In this document: in pieces, positions 19,206 to 28,862 of the stretch
Layout: every line of letters starts with the position of its first letter
Numbering within the stretch: position 1 is the stretch's first letter
Assembly: GCF_014280965.1 (NCBI RefSeq)
Contig: NZ_JACODZ010000004.1
Location: 186,001 to 250,000 of the forward strand
Length of the DNA stretch: 64,000 bases
Reading direction: 5' to 3'
Source: Echinicola salinicaeni
GTDB lineage: Bacteria > Bacteroidota > Bacteroidia > Cytophagales > Cyclobacteriaceae
Made by a program: the position numbers and the translations under genes
The notes under the pieces: model-generated
What the model saw: only the letters and a program-made list of their open reading frames with translations
What the model was told of the DNA's origin: nothing
The model's database searches: none

Positions 19206-20087
19206 TTAATCTTTTAACTCTTTTATTAAGTCCGCAAAATAAGCCTTTTTCTTCGGAAATTTCAAAATTAATTTCTCATAAATTTCTTTTGCCTTGTCTT
19301 TTTTACCTTGTTTGGTCAATAACTTGGCATAAGATTCAGAAAGCAGCTTGTCACTAAGCTGGGTGCTTTTTACGGATAAATCCTGAAGCTTGTTGCTGTC
19401 TTCATTTTCCTTGATTGTAGCCACCTTAATTTCCTTTTTACTAAAGGCTTTTATGATGTCTATTTGTTCCTTTTTGCGAACATCCTTGATGACCTTTTTT
19501 TCCTTTTTTCTGATAGTTTCTATCAGGTCATCACCAGCTTTTTGTCGTCTCTTTGTTGATTTTGGACTTTTTTCTTTTGGCTTATCTGCAGTACTGGATT
19601 GAGGTGGTTTTTCTTGGGGTTTTGGAGATGCGGTAGGCTTTTCAGTTTCTTGGTTTCTTAATTTGGACAGATTCTCTTCCAGCTTTTTCAAGACCTCAGC
19701 ACGGCTATTGGTAATAGGGTTTTGCTTTGGACTTTCTTCAGGCTCTACTTTCTTTTTGCTTTCTGTAGTTTCAGGCTTTTCTTCTAATAGGACGGGCTTC
19801 TCTTTTGCAGCCTTTTTAGGTTCATCAATTGATTGTTGATTTCCTAAAAATGGGAGATCCTGTTCGATTAAAGTCTTGAGCCAAGATCTGTCCGGGCTTT
19901 GTACTGCTGCCCAGTGTAATAATTCTTTGGATTCTCCATTGGATACATTGAGCTCGTATTTGGCTGCTAAAACCTTAGGTACCAAGAAATAGGGGAAGGT
20001 CTCATGAAGCTTTATTAAAGCTTTAAAGTCTTCCTTCTCAAGATGATTACCTTTTTTTATGATACTTAAAAGTTCAGCTGCATTCAC
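19206..20087 (-). CDS. Lys/Glu-rich protein with C-terminal TPR-like repeat
   Basis: 293 residues. The N-terminal third (NAAELLSIIKKGNHLEKEDFKALIKLHETFPYF region) looks globular and helical. Residues about 105-190 are low-complexity Pro/Lys/Glu/Ser, probably disordered. The C-terminus has one TPR-like pair ending in KAKEIYEKLILKFPKKKAYFADLIKELK. No signal peptide is seen, so it is probably cytoplasmic. The start is GTG, since no ATG is available nearby. It lies between lptE and secG and may assist envelope biogenesis, but this is inference from position. Confidence 0.75.
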   Translation of the reverse strand: MNAAELLSIIKKGNHLEKEDFKALIKLHETFPYFLVPKVLAAKYELNVSNGESKELLHWAAVQSPDRSWLKTLIEQDLPFLGNQQSIDEPKKAAKEKPVLLEEKPETTESKKKVEPEESPKQNPITNSRAEVLKKLEENLSKLRNQETEKPTASPKPQEKPPQSSTADKPKEKSPKSTKRRQKAGDDLIETIRKKEKKVIKDVRKKEQIDIIKAFSKKEIKVATIKENEDSNKLQDLSVKSTQLSDKLLSESYAKLLTKQGKKDKAKEIYEKLILKFPKKKAYFADLIKELKD

Positions 20088-20126
20088 AGGTTTGTCCGTT
20101 TGTTTAATTATCTAATTTAAAGAAAA

Positions 20127-20663
20127 TTACCAATTAGCCACAGTTGAAGTGAAAATATCCTGAATGATGTTTTCAAAAATTGTGTCTATCAACTCCGTTT
20201 CTACGGTTAGCAAAGACGTGCTCCTTGGGTCATAATCCTGATAAAAGGAGAATGTTTTTTTCGCATCCTCTTCTTCATTGGATAGGTTCATATAGTTTAC
20301 CTCTACCGCAATGGTCAGCCTCATTTGTCCAGCCCTGTCAGGTTGGTTGGGGTCATTGCTGGAGACTGTAGCCTGTGGAGTAATGCTGTACCTGGTGATT
20401 GCTCCTTCAAATTGAAGGTCTCCATTACTTTGTACAAGCTCAAGTTGGGTATTTCTTTGGAAATAATCCTTCAGGGACTCGGTAAAGTTTTGCCCCATAT
20501 TGGCTGGTCCTCCCCCAGAATCATTGAAGAAATTGGCCACTGAAAAAGACTGGGTTACATTGTAGTCTAAAGTCGTTCCAGTAAAACTATATTCCACCTT
20601 ACAAGCTGAAAGTAGTAAGAATGGGCAAAGTAAATATCCGATAATGAGTTTAAGTTTACTCAT
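20127..20663 (-). CDS. lptE: LptE-family lipoprotein (LPS transport)
   Basis: Outer-membrane lipoprotein expected to plug the LptD barrel that inserts LPS. 178 residues with a lipoprotein signal whose lipobox is LLSAC (Cys21), followed by KVEYSFTG and a two-strand/helix pattern with NFTESLKDYFQRNTQLELV, typical of Bacteroidota LptE. The start at 20663 overlaps the end of the upstream regulator gene by 8 bases (AATGAGTAA); an ATG three codons earlier is possible. Translation is probably coupled to the regulator gene. Confidence 0.85.
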   Translation of the reverse strand: MSKLKLIIGYLLCPFLLLSACKVEYSFTGTTLDYNVTQSFSVANFFNDSGGGPANMGQNFTESLKDYFQRNTQLELVQSNGDLQFEGAITRYSITPQATVSSNDPNQPDRAGQMRLTIAVEVNYMNLSNEEEDAKKTFSFYQDYDPRSTSLLTVETELIDTIFENIIQDIFTSTVANW

Positions 20664-21945
20664 TGATATCATATTGTTTGATTTTACGATAAAGTGTCCT
20701 TTCTGATATCCCCAAATCTTGTGCCGCGTATTTCCGCTTGTTATTGTGCTTTCTTAGCGCTTTAATGATCAATTCTTTTTCTTTTTTCTCTATGGAAAGA
20801 GAATTGTCATCTTCCTCGTGCATAATATCTTCAATGCCTTCATCATCATAGTCTTCATTTTTTGAAGAAGAGCCCGATTCTAAAATAATCGGCAATGAAG
20901 ATTGAGGTTTCTCAGGGGTTTCTTCAAAAGGTACTGAGGTATCCATGTCCTCAAAAAGGGAGTGATGTTTCTTGATGATATTGGAATTGATCTCACCTGA
21001 TTGATACGTGTCCAATACCAGCTTTTTCAGATCGGTCATGTCTTTCTTCATGTCAAACAGGACCTTGTAGAGGATTTCTCTTTCTGAAAAATCATTCGAT
21101 TTGTCTCCTTCTTTTCCGCTTCCATGAGTATATGGTGCTGGTAGATTGGATTCGGTAGTAGGAAGGTATTTGGCCATGGTAATGGCATTTACTTCTCTGT
21201 CTTCCTCCAATAAGGATATTTGTTCCGCCAAGTTTTTTAATTGTCTGATATTCCCTTTGAAAGGGAATTTAAGCAATAATTCTTTGGCTTCACTGTCCAA
21301 GGAGATGGGCGTTACATTATACTTTTCGGAAAAGTCTGTTGTGAATTTTCTGAAAAGCAGGATGATATCTGTTCCTCTTTCCCTTAAAGGGGGAACATAA
21401 ATAGGTACCGTATTGAGTCTGTAGTAAAGATCTTCTCGGAATTTACCTTTCTCTACCGCTTTGATTAGGTTGACATTGGTAGCAGCAATTACCCTGACAT
21501 TGGTTTTGAGGACTTTGGAAGAGCCTACTTTGATAAATTCACCATTCTCTAAAATCCTTAGCAGTCTTGCTTGAGTGCCCAGTGGCATTTCTCCAATTTC
21601 ATCTAAGAAAATAGAGCCGCCATCTGTCACTTCGAAATACCCTTTTCGGGCTTCATGTGCACCTGTAAAAGAACCCTTTTCATGTCCGAACAATTCAGAA
21701 TCAATGGTTCCTTCAGGGATAGCACCACAGTTAATTGCAATGAATTTACCATGCTTACGCTTGCTGATAGAATGGATGATTTTGGAAAAAGATTCCTTAC
21801 CACTTCCACTTTCACCGGTAATCAAAACGGTCATGTCAGTAGGGGCAGCCTGCATGGCCACTCTAATGGCATGGTTCAATAAGGGGCTGTTACCGATTAT
21901 TCCAAATCGTTGTTTTATGGATAATACTTCTGCGTCTGAGATCAT
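20656..21945 (-). CDS. Sigma-54-dependent transcriptional activator without receiver domain
   Basis: 429 residues. The AAA+ domain begins almost at once: Walker A GESGSGKE at residues 44-51, Walker B SIFLDEIGEM at 111-120, and the sigma-54 contact loop reads GSFTGA (91-96) instead of the common GAFTGA. After a long acidic linker (about 245-390) a Fis-type helix-turn-helix ends the protein (YAAQDLGISERTLYRKIKQY). There is no N-terminal receiver, GAF or PAS domain, so activity must be set by expression level or a partner protein. It sits between miaB and lptE in one operon. Confidence 0.92.
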   Translation of the reverse strand: MISDAEVLSIKQRFGIIGNSPLLNHAIRVAMQAAPTDMTVLITGESGSGKESFSKIIHSISKRKHGKFIAINCGAIPEGTIDSELFGHEKGSFTGAHEARKGYFEVTDGGSIFLDEIGEMPLGTQARLLRILENGEFIKVGSSKVLKTNVRVIAATNVNLIKAVEKGKFREDLYYRLNTVPIYVPPLRERGTDIILLFRKFTTDFSEKYNVTPISLDSEAKELLLKFPFKGNIRQLKNLAEQISLLEEDREVNAITMAKYLPTTESNLPAPYTHGSGKEGDKSNDFSEREILYKVLFDMKKDMTDLKKLVLDTYQSGEINSNIIKKHHSLFEDMDTSVPFEETPEKPQSSLPIILESGSSSKNEDYDDEGIEDIMHEEDDNSLSIEKKEKELIIKALRKHNNKRKYAAQDLGISERTLYRKIKQYDINE

Positions 21946-21966
21946 AAATTCTTAGCCTTTTTCGAT

Positions 21967-23436
21967 TTATGAAACCACTTCTCCAAATAAGGTTGCAGCG
22001 GTGCAGTCGGTTATTTTAACACGGACGTAGTCTCCCTTTTTGTATTCGCCCTTATTAAAAATTACGACTTTATTAGCAGAGTTTCTTCCTTTTAACTGTT
22101 CTTCAGATCTTTTGGAAGTGCCTTCGACTAATACTAATTGTTCTTGGCCAATATCAAGTTGGTTTCTTTCCAGTGAATGCTGGGATTGCTTATTAATGAT
22201 CTCCTGAAGACGTCTTTTTTTGACATCCAAAGAAATATCATCTTCATATTTTTTTGCAGCAAGTGTTCCTGGTCTCTCAGAATAATAGAACATATATGAG
22301 AAATCATATTTGACAATGTCCATCAAGCTGAGTGTTTCTTGGTGTTCTTCCTCGGTTTCTGAACAGAAACCGGCAATCATATCTGATGAAATGCCACATT
22401 CCTGACCAAGAATTTCCCTGATTTTAGCAACTCTTTCAAGGTACCATTCTCTATCATAGGTACGGTTCATTAAATCGAGCACCCTGCTATTACCACTTTG
22501 TACAGGTAAGTGGATGTATTTACAAATATTATCGTACTTCTTCATGGTGTAAAGTACTTCATCTGTAATGTCCTTGGGATGGGAAGTAGAAAACCTTACC
22601 CTTAGTTGCGGGCTGACTTTTGCCACCATTTCCAATAAGTTGGCAAAGTTGATCACCTCACTTACGGCTTCTTCTTGTTTGTTCAGTCTTGCTTTGTTAT
22701 TCTCCTCAGGAGACCATTTAAAACTGTCCACGTTTTGGCCAAGCAAGGTAACTTCCTTATAACCTTGGTCAAAAAGTTCTTGGGCCTCTTTGACAATGGA
22801 ATGAGGGGCTCTACTTCGCTCTCTTCCACGGGTAAACGGAACCACGCAGAATGAACACATATTATCACAACCTCTCATGATAGAAATAAAGGCACTTACT
22901 CCGTCAGAATTTAACCTTACAGGTGAAATATCGGCATAAGTTTCCTCTCTCGACAAAAAGGTGTTGACTCCTTTATCGCCTTCTTCAGCTACTTTGACCA
23001 AGTTGGGAAGGTCCCTGTAGGCATCTGGTCCTACAACCACATCGACCAACTTCTCTTCCTCTAGTAATTTGTCCTTGAGTCTTTCTGCCATGCAGCCTAA
23101 AACACCAATGGTCAGGTCTGGCTTTTCTTTTTTGATGCTTTTAAATTGGGTCAGCCTTTTTCTTACAGTGAGTTCAGCTTTTTCCCGGATAGAACAGGTG
23201 TTTAAGAAAATCACATCAGCTTGCTCAAAGTTTGCTGTAGTGTCAAATCCATTTTCTTTCATTATGGAAGCAACGATCTCACTGTCAGAGAAATTCATTT
23301 GACATCCATAGCTCTCTATATACAGTTTTTTTTGTTTTCCTGTATTCTCCTCTTCCGTGATTTTGTAATCACATGCCTGCGCCTCTTCTGCAGGAATTAT
23401 ATCAATGTCTTTGATAATGTTTTCCATATCGCTCAT
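21967..23436 (-). CDS. miaB: tRNA-i6A37 methylthiotransferase
   Basis: A radical-SAM enzyme converting i6A37 to ms2i6A37 in tRNA. About 489 residues: UPF0004 domain with [11 protein letters not shown] and a second Cys in [11 protein letters not shown], radical-SAM motif [15 protein letters not shown], and a C-terminal TRAM domain ending in [19 protein letters not shown]. The frame continues 20 codons upstream to an ATG at 23496, but a -7-like element (TAATTTCG, 23454-23461) lies inside that extension. I therefore prefer ATG 23436 or 23427. It leads the operon with the sigma-54 activator, lptE and secG. Confidence 0.95.
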   Translation of the reverse strand: MSDMENIIKDIDIIPAEEAQACDYKITEEENTGKQKKLYIESYGCQMNFSDSEIVASIMKENGFDTTANFEQADVIFLNTCSIREKAELTVRKRLTQFKSIKKEKPDLTIGVLGCMAERLKDKLLEEEKLVDVVVGPDAYRDLPNLVKVAEEGDKGVNTFLSREETYADISPVRLNSDGVSAFISIMRGCDNMCSFCVVPFTRGRERSRAPHSIVKEAQELFDQGYKEVTLLGQNVDSFKWSPEENNKARLNKQEEAVSEVINFANLLEMVAKVSPQLRVRFSTSHPKDITDEVLYTMKKYDNICKYIHLPVQSGNSRVLDLMNRTYDREWYLERVAKIREILGQECGISSDMIAGFCSETEEEHQETLSLMDIVKYDFSYMFYYSERPGTLAAKKYEDDISLDVKKRRLQEIINKQSQHSLERNQLDIGQEQLVLVEGTSKRSEEQLKGRNSANKVVIFNKGEYKKGDYVRVKITDCTAATLFGEVVS

Positions 23437-23796
23437 TCTATCTAATTGAGTTGCGAAATTAATAAAATACCGACAAAATGACAGGCTTTTATCCATTAAT
23501 GTTTTACGCTGAATTGGAGAATGGGTTCAGGTTGTTGCATCATGGGCTCTATTCGACGAAGTATAGGGCTTATCAACTGTTTTTTGTAGATTTCAATTGA
23601 TGCGAAAGTAGTGAAGGGTATGGGAATAGATTTAGAAGTGGTAATGTCACCAAAGGACGGGATGTATTGAGGAAAAGAGAACTGATCTATTTTGAAAAGA
23701 CATGGTGATGCCCAATGATTTTGGGGTACTTTAAAACAATTTCTTTTAGTATGACTTTTACTTATTTATCTTTGATTAAATGTTGAAAAAATTGAT
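23437..23796. other. Intergenic region between divergent miaB and tamB
   Basis: 360 bases without a supportable gene. It holds a possible miaB -7 element on the minus strand (23454-23461) and a tamB -7 element on the plus strand (23767-23774). The middle has no obvious repeat or conserved RNA-like structure. Confidence 0.5.
23767..23774 (+). promoter_or_regulatory. -7 promoter element of tamB
   Basis: TATCTTTG matches TAnnTTTG exactly. The region 22 bases upstream is TTTT rather than TTG. Transcription would start about 15 bases before the TTG start codon of tamB. Confidence 0.45.
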
Positions 23797-26700
23797 TTGA
23801 ATAAAGTAAAACTGATATTGTTTAAAACTTTCAAGGTATTTTTAAAAATACTTATAGGGCTTGTAATGCTTGTTTTTGTGCTGTTTCTTTTTGTACGAAG
23901 TCCATGGGGACAAGACTTTATTGTTCAAAAAGTAGTCAGCTATGTTTCGGGAAAAACCAATAGTAAAATTGATATTAATCGCCTTTATTTTACTTTTTCG
24001 GGAAATCTATATTTAGAGGGCTTGTATATGGAGGATGCCAAGGGTGATACTTTGGTTTATTCAAAAAAGTTAGAGACAGGAGTGAAATTGATGCCCTTGA
24101 TACGGAATGGAGGAATCCATATCAGTAAAATCCAATGGACTGGTTTAAAAGCCCATATATTAAGGGGAGAAGAAGGGAGATTTAATTTTGATTTTTTAAT
24201 GGAAGCATTTGTCGATCCTGCAGCAAGTGACAGTACTACTTTCAAGACAGCACCTGAAGAGGAAAGTTCATATCCAGAAATAGCGATTGGCCCAGTTGAA
24301 TTACAAGGATTTGATTTGAGCTATGAGGATGAGGTCTCGGGGATCAAAAGTAGCTTGAGTTTAGGAAAGCTTGAAGTCAGGATAGAAAAGCTGGATCTGG
24401 AAAATATGGGCTTTTATATAAAAGATTTTCAGTTTAGGGATTCTGAGGCTTTTTACCAACAAACCAAGGTATTTCCCCCATCAGATGAGGACACAACTGA
24501 GTCTGTTCTGCCATTGGTCATTATTGATAATTTTCAAATAGAGCGCGTAAATGCAGTCTATGAATCATTGCCGGATGAAATTAATGCAGCTGTTGAATTG
24601 GGAGAATTATTGGTTCAATTACCTGAAGCTGACTTGGCAGGTCAAAAAATAGATTTAAGAAAACTAGTGTTGTCTCAGTCCAAAGTGAAACTGAAGCTGC
24701 CAGCCTCTCCTCCAAATAGGTCTGATACCCAAGAAGAAGTTCCAATAGGAGAATTTGAATGGCCAGCGTGGACAGTGGATATAGGATCTATTGATTTTTC
24801 CAATAATGAAATTTCTTATGCTGTAGGACAACAAAAACTGAAACAGGGAGAGTTTGACCCTGAAGCAGTGGATTTGGACAAACTTAATTTCAAGGCTTCG
24901 CAGATTTATCTAAATCAGTCTGGCTTGGGGCTTTCACTTGACCAATTTGACTTTCATGAAAACAGTGGTTTTGGACTGAAAGAATTTACTTTTCAAGTAG
25001 AGATGAACCAACGTGAGCTGAAAGTCCAGGAATTGCAACTGGCAACACTAAATAGCAAAATAAGCGGAGGCTTAGGTCTTAGCTATGCCTCTATCAAAGA
25101 ACTGATCTCTCAGCCAGAAAAGTCAGGTTTTTCTCTTGATTTTTCAGATATAAGCTTGGCCGTCAATGAAGCTTACCCCTTTGTCCCAGAGCTTAAGCAG
25201 GATTTCTATATCATGGCACTGGCAGAGCAGGATATTAAGGGAGTTATAAAATCTAGCGGGACCTTGGATAAGATAGAAATATCCCAATTTGATTTTGGCT
25301 GGGGTGAGGATACCAAATTTAAGGCAAAGGGAAGCATTTTGAACCCTTTGGAAGAGGAAAGTTTTGCAGTGGACTTTAATGAATTGAATTTTTCTACAAT
25401 TAGAAATGACATCAAAAAATTTGTCCATGAGGAAGATTATGGGGTAAAATTTCCTAAAACAGTGGAGTTCAAAAGTGAAGTTAAAGGAGGGGTGTCAGAG
25501 ATTTTTGCAGAAGCAAACTTAATGATGCCAGAGGGAGATATAGATCTATCAGGTAGTTACAAAGATGAAGGAATGCTTGTATATGATCTTGATCTTCATG
25601 TGCAAAAAGTGCTTTTGGGAGAACTGCTTCCAGGGATGGGCTTGGACACCTTGAGTTTTTCTCTCTCTAGTTCAGGGCAGGGAAATAGCTTGGAGAGCAT
25701 ATCCGCTAATTTTCAATCTGATTTCGATCAGCTAGGTTTTAATGGTTATAATTATTCAGGCCTATCTCTCCAGGGGGAATTAATAGATGGTCATGGCGGT
25801 CTTAATTTGTCCGTACTGGATGAGTATGTTGATTTAGATCTCGATTTGGAGCTTGATTTAGATTCAGTTAAAGGACACTATGGAGCTGTTTTGGATTTGC
25901 GTGGAGTGAACCTTATGGCATTGGGCTTTAGCCAAAAGGATATAAGAACTAAAATGAGGATAGAGGTAGATTTTAATGGGAATCCAGATTCATTTGATCT
26001 TAAGGCTTCTGTGGCCGAGGGTTTAGTGGTATATGATGAAAAAAACTATCCCTTGGGTGATTTTAAGTTGGATGCATTGGTTAGGCCTGATAGCACGAGC
26101 ATGGATATAAATAGCTTGATGCTAAATGGATATGCCAGGTCAAATTCCTCTCCTGAGCAGATCATTACTGGGATTCAAAATCATTTTCAAGGTTATTTGA
26201 GGGATAGTTTGATGACAGATAGTTTGCGTGGTGATTCACTTAATTTAAGAGATAAGGGAGTGATCTTGGATGCAGATTTGATTTTCAATTCATCTCCAGT
26301 ATTAGATCAAGTGGTTTTGCAGGGTTTGGATCAAATGGATTCTTTAACAATTCAGCTTGATTTCAATGAACAGGAAGAAAAGCTTCTTGCTCAGATTGAC
26401 TTGCCTCGAATGGACTATAATGATCTTGTCATTGATAGCTTGAGTATTGAAGCAAATGGGGATGGTCAGCATATGGCTTTCGGTCTAGGGGTGAGGTCAA
26501 TTAAAGCTTCGCCGCTTTCCATTGGGAAGACCAATTTAAAGGGGGAGCTTGAAAATAAACTGTTGAGGTTAAATTTTGTGTCTTTCGATGGGGATGAGGA
26601 GTTGTATTACATGGATTCAGAACTGAAAGCTATAGGAGATACCATGGGTTTCCATGTGATACCTGATAAATTGATCCTTAATAGGAAGAACTGGGAGGTG

Positions 26701-28854
26701 CCTGAAAGCAACCAGGTTTTGTTATCGGGAAAATCAGTGGTTTTTAAAGATTTTTCATTCTCAAACAATCTGCAACAAATTAGATTTAGTAATGAGTTAA
26801 ACAATATTGAGGAGAGTCAAATAGGATTGTCCTTTAATAATTTTCGTTTAGCAACCCTTGTGAGTTTGTTGAACCCAGACGAGCAGTTGATGGGAGGGAA
26901 AGTAAATGGGGATTTTATAGTTGAAAATCCTTTTGGGGCAATTGGTCTGCTGGCTGATTTGAAAATAGATGAATTAATGGCAATGGGAACCAATCTGGGT
27001 AATTTAAAACTTGAAGCTTCCTCTAAAAATGCGGGGAATTACGATTTTAAACTGGCATTGAAAGACAGAGGGATTGATTTGGATTTAATAGGAGGTTATA
27101 TAGCAAATGAGACTGGAGCCGATTTGGACTTAAATTTAAGTTTAAATGAATTAAAATTGGAAGTGCTACAAAATTTAATGGATGAGGAAATAAGTGAGGC
27201 AACCGGTAGTTTAAAGGGCGGAGTTGTAGTTAGTGGAAACACAGCATCTCCTCAGTATGATGGTGATTTTTCCTTTGATAAGGCTGCATTGAATGTAAAT
27301 AGCCTTAATTCCAAGTTTTCATTGCCAGAACAGGTTTTAAGGGTAGATCAGGATGGAGTTTATTTTGATAATTACACTTTCAAAGATGCTGAGGGCAATG
27401 ATTTTAGCTTGGATGGAGAGATCAATACCTCGGATATGACCAATATGGTTTTTGATTTGAATTTAAAGGCCAATAATTTTCAACTTTTAGATTCAGATAG
27501 AGAAAATAATGAACTCTTTTATGGTAAGGCCAATGTGGATGCTGATGTAAGAATCAGTGGAGACATGAATCTACCTATCATCAAGGCTGATTTAAAAGTC
27601 AATGAAGGGACAAGCTTGACTTTTGTTATTCCAGAAACTGAGTTGGATGTAGTAGAGAGGGAAGGAGTGGTTTTAATAGTGGATAGAGATGATCCTAATG
27701 ATATTTTAACCAAAACAGAGGGAGAAAGGATGGGATCACTATACACAGGGATGGAACTTGAAGCTATTTTTAAGGTAGATCCTGATGCAGAGTTTCAAGT
27801 GATTGTAGATGAAAGATCCGGTGATAATTTATTGATCGCAGGTCGGGCAGATATAAATTTTGCAATAGAACAAAATGGCCGAATGAATATGACTGGAGTT
27901 TATGAACTGGAAAAGGGGCATTATGAAATGAGTCTTTACAGTTTAGTGAGCAGGAAATTTAATATTGTCAAAGGAAGTACCATCACCTGGAAAGGCAATC
28001 CAATGGATGCTGATTTGGATATCACGGCCTCTTATGAAGTGCGTACTTCTTCGAGTGAATTGATGGCCTCTCAAATTTCAGGTGTTAGTACGGATGTAGC
28101 CAATCAATATAGGGAAAGGCTAGATTTCCTAGTTTATTTGAATGTTGAGGGGGAATTGTTGAGGCCAGAAATTTTCTTTGGTTTGGATATGCCTGAAGAT
28201 GAACAAGGGGCTATGGGAGGAAATGTATATGAGGCGCTTCAGCAGGTGAATGAAGATGAAGGAGAGTTGAACAGGCAGGTGTTTTCATTACTGGTGTTTA
28301 AAAAATTTATGCCAAATACAGGTGGGGACGGTTCTGGAGGCATGACGACGGGCTTGGCCAGGTCCAGTGTAAGTCAGATGTTGTCCAGTCAATTAAACTC
28401 ACTTTCCAATAATGTTTTAGGGAACTCAGGCTTTGAGCTTGATTTTGATTTGGACAGTTATTCGGGATATGAAGGGAATAGAACCCAATTAAGTGTTAAT
28501 GCTAGAAAGCGACTTTTCGATGACAGGTTGATAGTGCAGGTCGGTAGCCAGATGGACTTAGAGGGAACAAGTCAAAGTTCACAAAATGGAAATACAGCCA
28601 TGTTTGGCAATGTGAATCTCGAATATCTACTGACGGAGAACGGCAGATATCGGGTAAGAGGTTTCAGAAAAAATGAATACGAAAGTGTCATTGATGGCCA
28701 ACTGATAGTTACGGGTATTGCATTTATCCTCAACAGGGAGTTTAATAAGTTTTATGAATTTTGGAAAGGAGAAAAGGACATGTCGCAATTAGAAAGTTCA
28801 GAAAAGAGTAATAAAGAAGCTAATGTGACGATCTTCTCCGAAAAAGACGAATAG
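23797..28854 (+). CDS. tamB: Translocation and assembly module protein TamB
   Basis: A 1685-residue inner-membrane-anchored periplasmic bridge protein of the AsmA/TamB family, thought to help lipid transport or outer-membrane protein assembly together with TamA. A signal-anchor helix covers residues about 8-32, then come repeated beta-strand modules (many DLDLxL patterns), and the conserved TamB C-terminal domain occupies roughly the last 330 residues. The start is TTG: no in-frame ATG precedes the anchor, and an out-of-frame ATG 17 bases upstream opens a six-codon frame that ends at the start site. The stop overlaps or abuts tamL. Length is at the long end for TamB. Confidence 0.93.
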   Translation: MNKVKLILFKTFKVFLKILIGLVMLVFVLFLFVRSPWGQDFIVQKVVSYVSGKTNSKIDINRLYFTFSGNLYLEGLYMEDAKGDTLVYSKKLETGVKLMPLIRNGGIHISKIQWTGLKAHILRGEEGRFNFDFLMEAFVDPAASDSTTFKTAPEEESSYPEIAIGPVELQGFDLSYEDEVSGIKSSLSLGKLEVRIEKLDLENMGFYIKDFQFRDSEAFYQQTKVFPPSDEDTTESVLPLVIIDNFQIERVNAVYESLPDEINAAVELGELLVQLPEADLAGQKIDLRKLVLSQSKVKLKLPASPPNRSDTQEEVPIGEFEWPAWTVDIGSIDFSNNEISYAVGQQKLKQGEFDPEAVDLDKLNFKASQIYLNQSGLGLSLDQFDFHENSGFGLKEFTFQVEMNQRELKVQELQLATLNSKISGGLGLSYASIKELISQPEKSGFSLDFSDISLAVNEAYPFVPELKQDFYIMALAEQDIKGVIKSSGTLDKIEISQFDFGWGEDTKFKAKGSILNPLEEESFAVDFNELNFSTIRNDIKKFVHEEDYGVKFPKTVEFKSEVKGGVSEIFAEANLMMPEGDIDLSGSYKDEGMLVYDLDLHVQKVLLGELLPGMGLDTLSFSLSSSGQGNSLESISANFQSDFDQLGFNGYNYSGLSLQGELIDGHGGLNLSVLDEYVDLDLDLELDLDSVKGHYGAVLDLRGVNLMALGFSQKDIRTKMRIEVDFNGNPDSFDLKASVAEGLVVYDEKNYPLGDFKLDALVRPDSTSMDINSLMLNGYARSNSSPEQIITGIQNHFQGYLRDSLMTDSLRGDSLNLRDKGVILDADLIFNSSPVLDQVVLQGLDQMDSLTIQLDFNEQEEKLLAQIDLPRMDYNDLVIDSLSIEANGDGQHMAFGLGVRSIKASPLSIGKTNLKGELENKLLRLNFVSFDGDEELYYMDSELKAIGDTMGFHVIPDKLILNRKNWEVPESNQVLLSGKSVVFKDFSFSNNLQQIRFSNELNNIEESQIGLSFNNFRLATLVSLLNPDEQLMGGKVNGDFIVENPFGAIGLLADLKIDELMAMGTNLGNLKLEASSKNAGNYDFKLALKDRGIDLDLIGGYIANETGADLDLNLSLNELKLEVLQNLMDEEISEATGSLKGGVVVSGNTASPQYDGDFSFDKAALNVNSLNSKFSLPEQVLRVDQDGVYFDNYTFKDAEGNDFSLDGEINTSDMTNMVFDLNLKANNFQLLDSDRENNELFYGKANVDADVRISGDMNLPIIKADLKVNEGTSLTFVIPETELDVVEREGVVLIVDRDDPNDILTKTEGERMGSLYTGMELEAIFKVDPDAEFQVIVDERSGDNLLIAGRADINFAIEQNGRMNMTGVYELEKGHYEMSLYSLVSRKFNIVKGSTITWKGNPMDADLDITASYEVRTSSSELMASQISGVSTDVANQYRERLDFLVYLNVEGELLRPEIFFGLDMPEDEQGAMGGNVYEALQQVNEDEGELNRQVFSLLVFKKFMPNTGGDGSGGMTTGLARSSVSQMLSSQLNSLSNNVLGNSGFELDFDLDSYSGYEGNRTQLSVNARKRLFDDRLIVQVGSQMDLEGTSQSSQNGNTAMFGNVNLEYLLTENGRYRVRGFRKNEYESVIDGQLIVTGIAFILNREFNKFYEFWKGEKDMSQLESSEKSNKEANVTIFSEKDE

Positions 28855-28862
28855 TGAATCTT

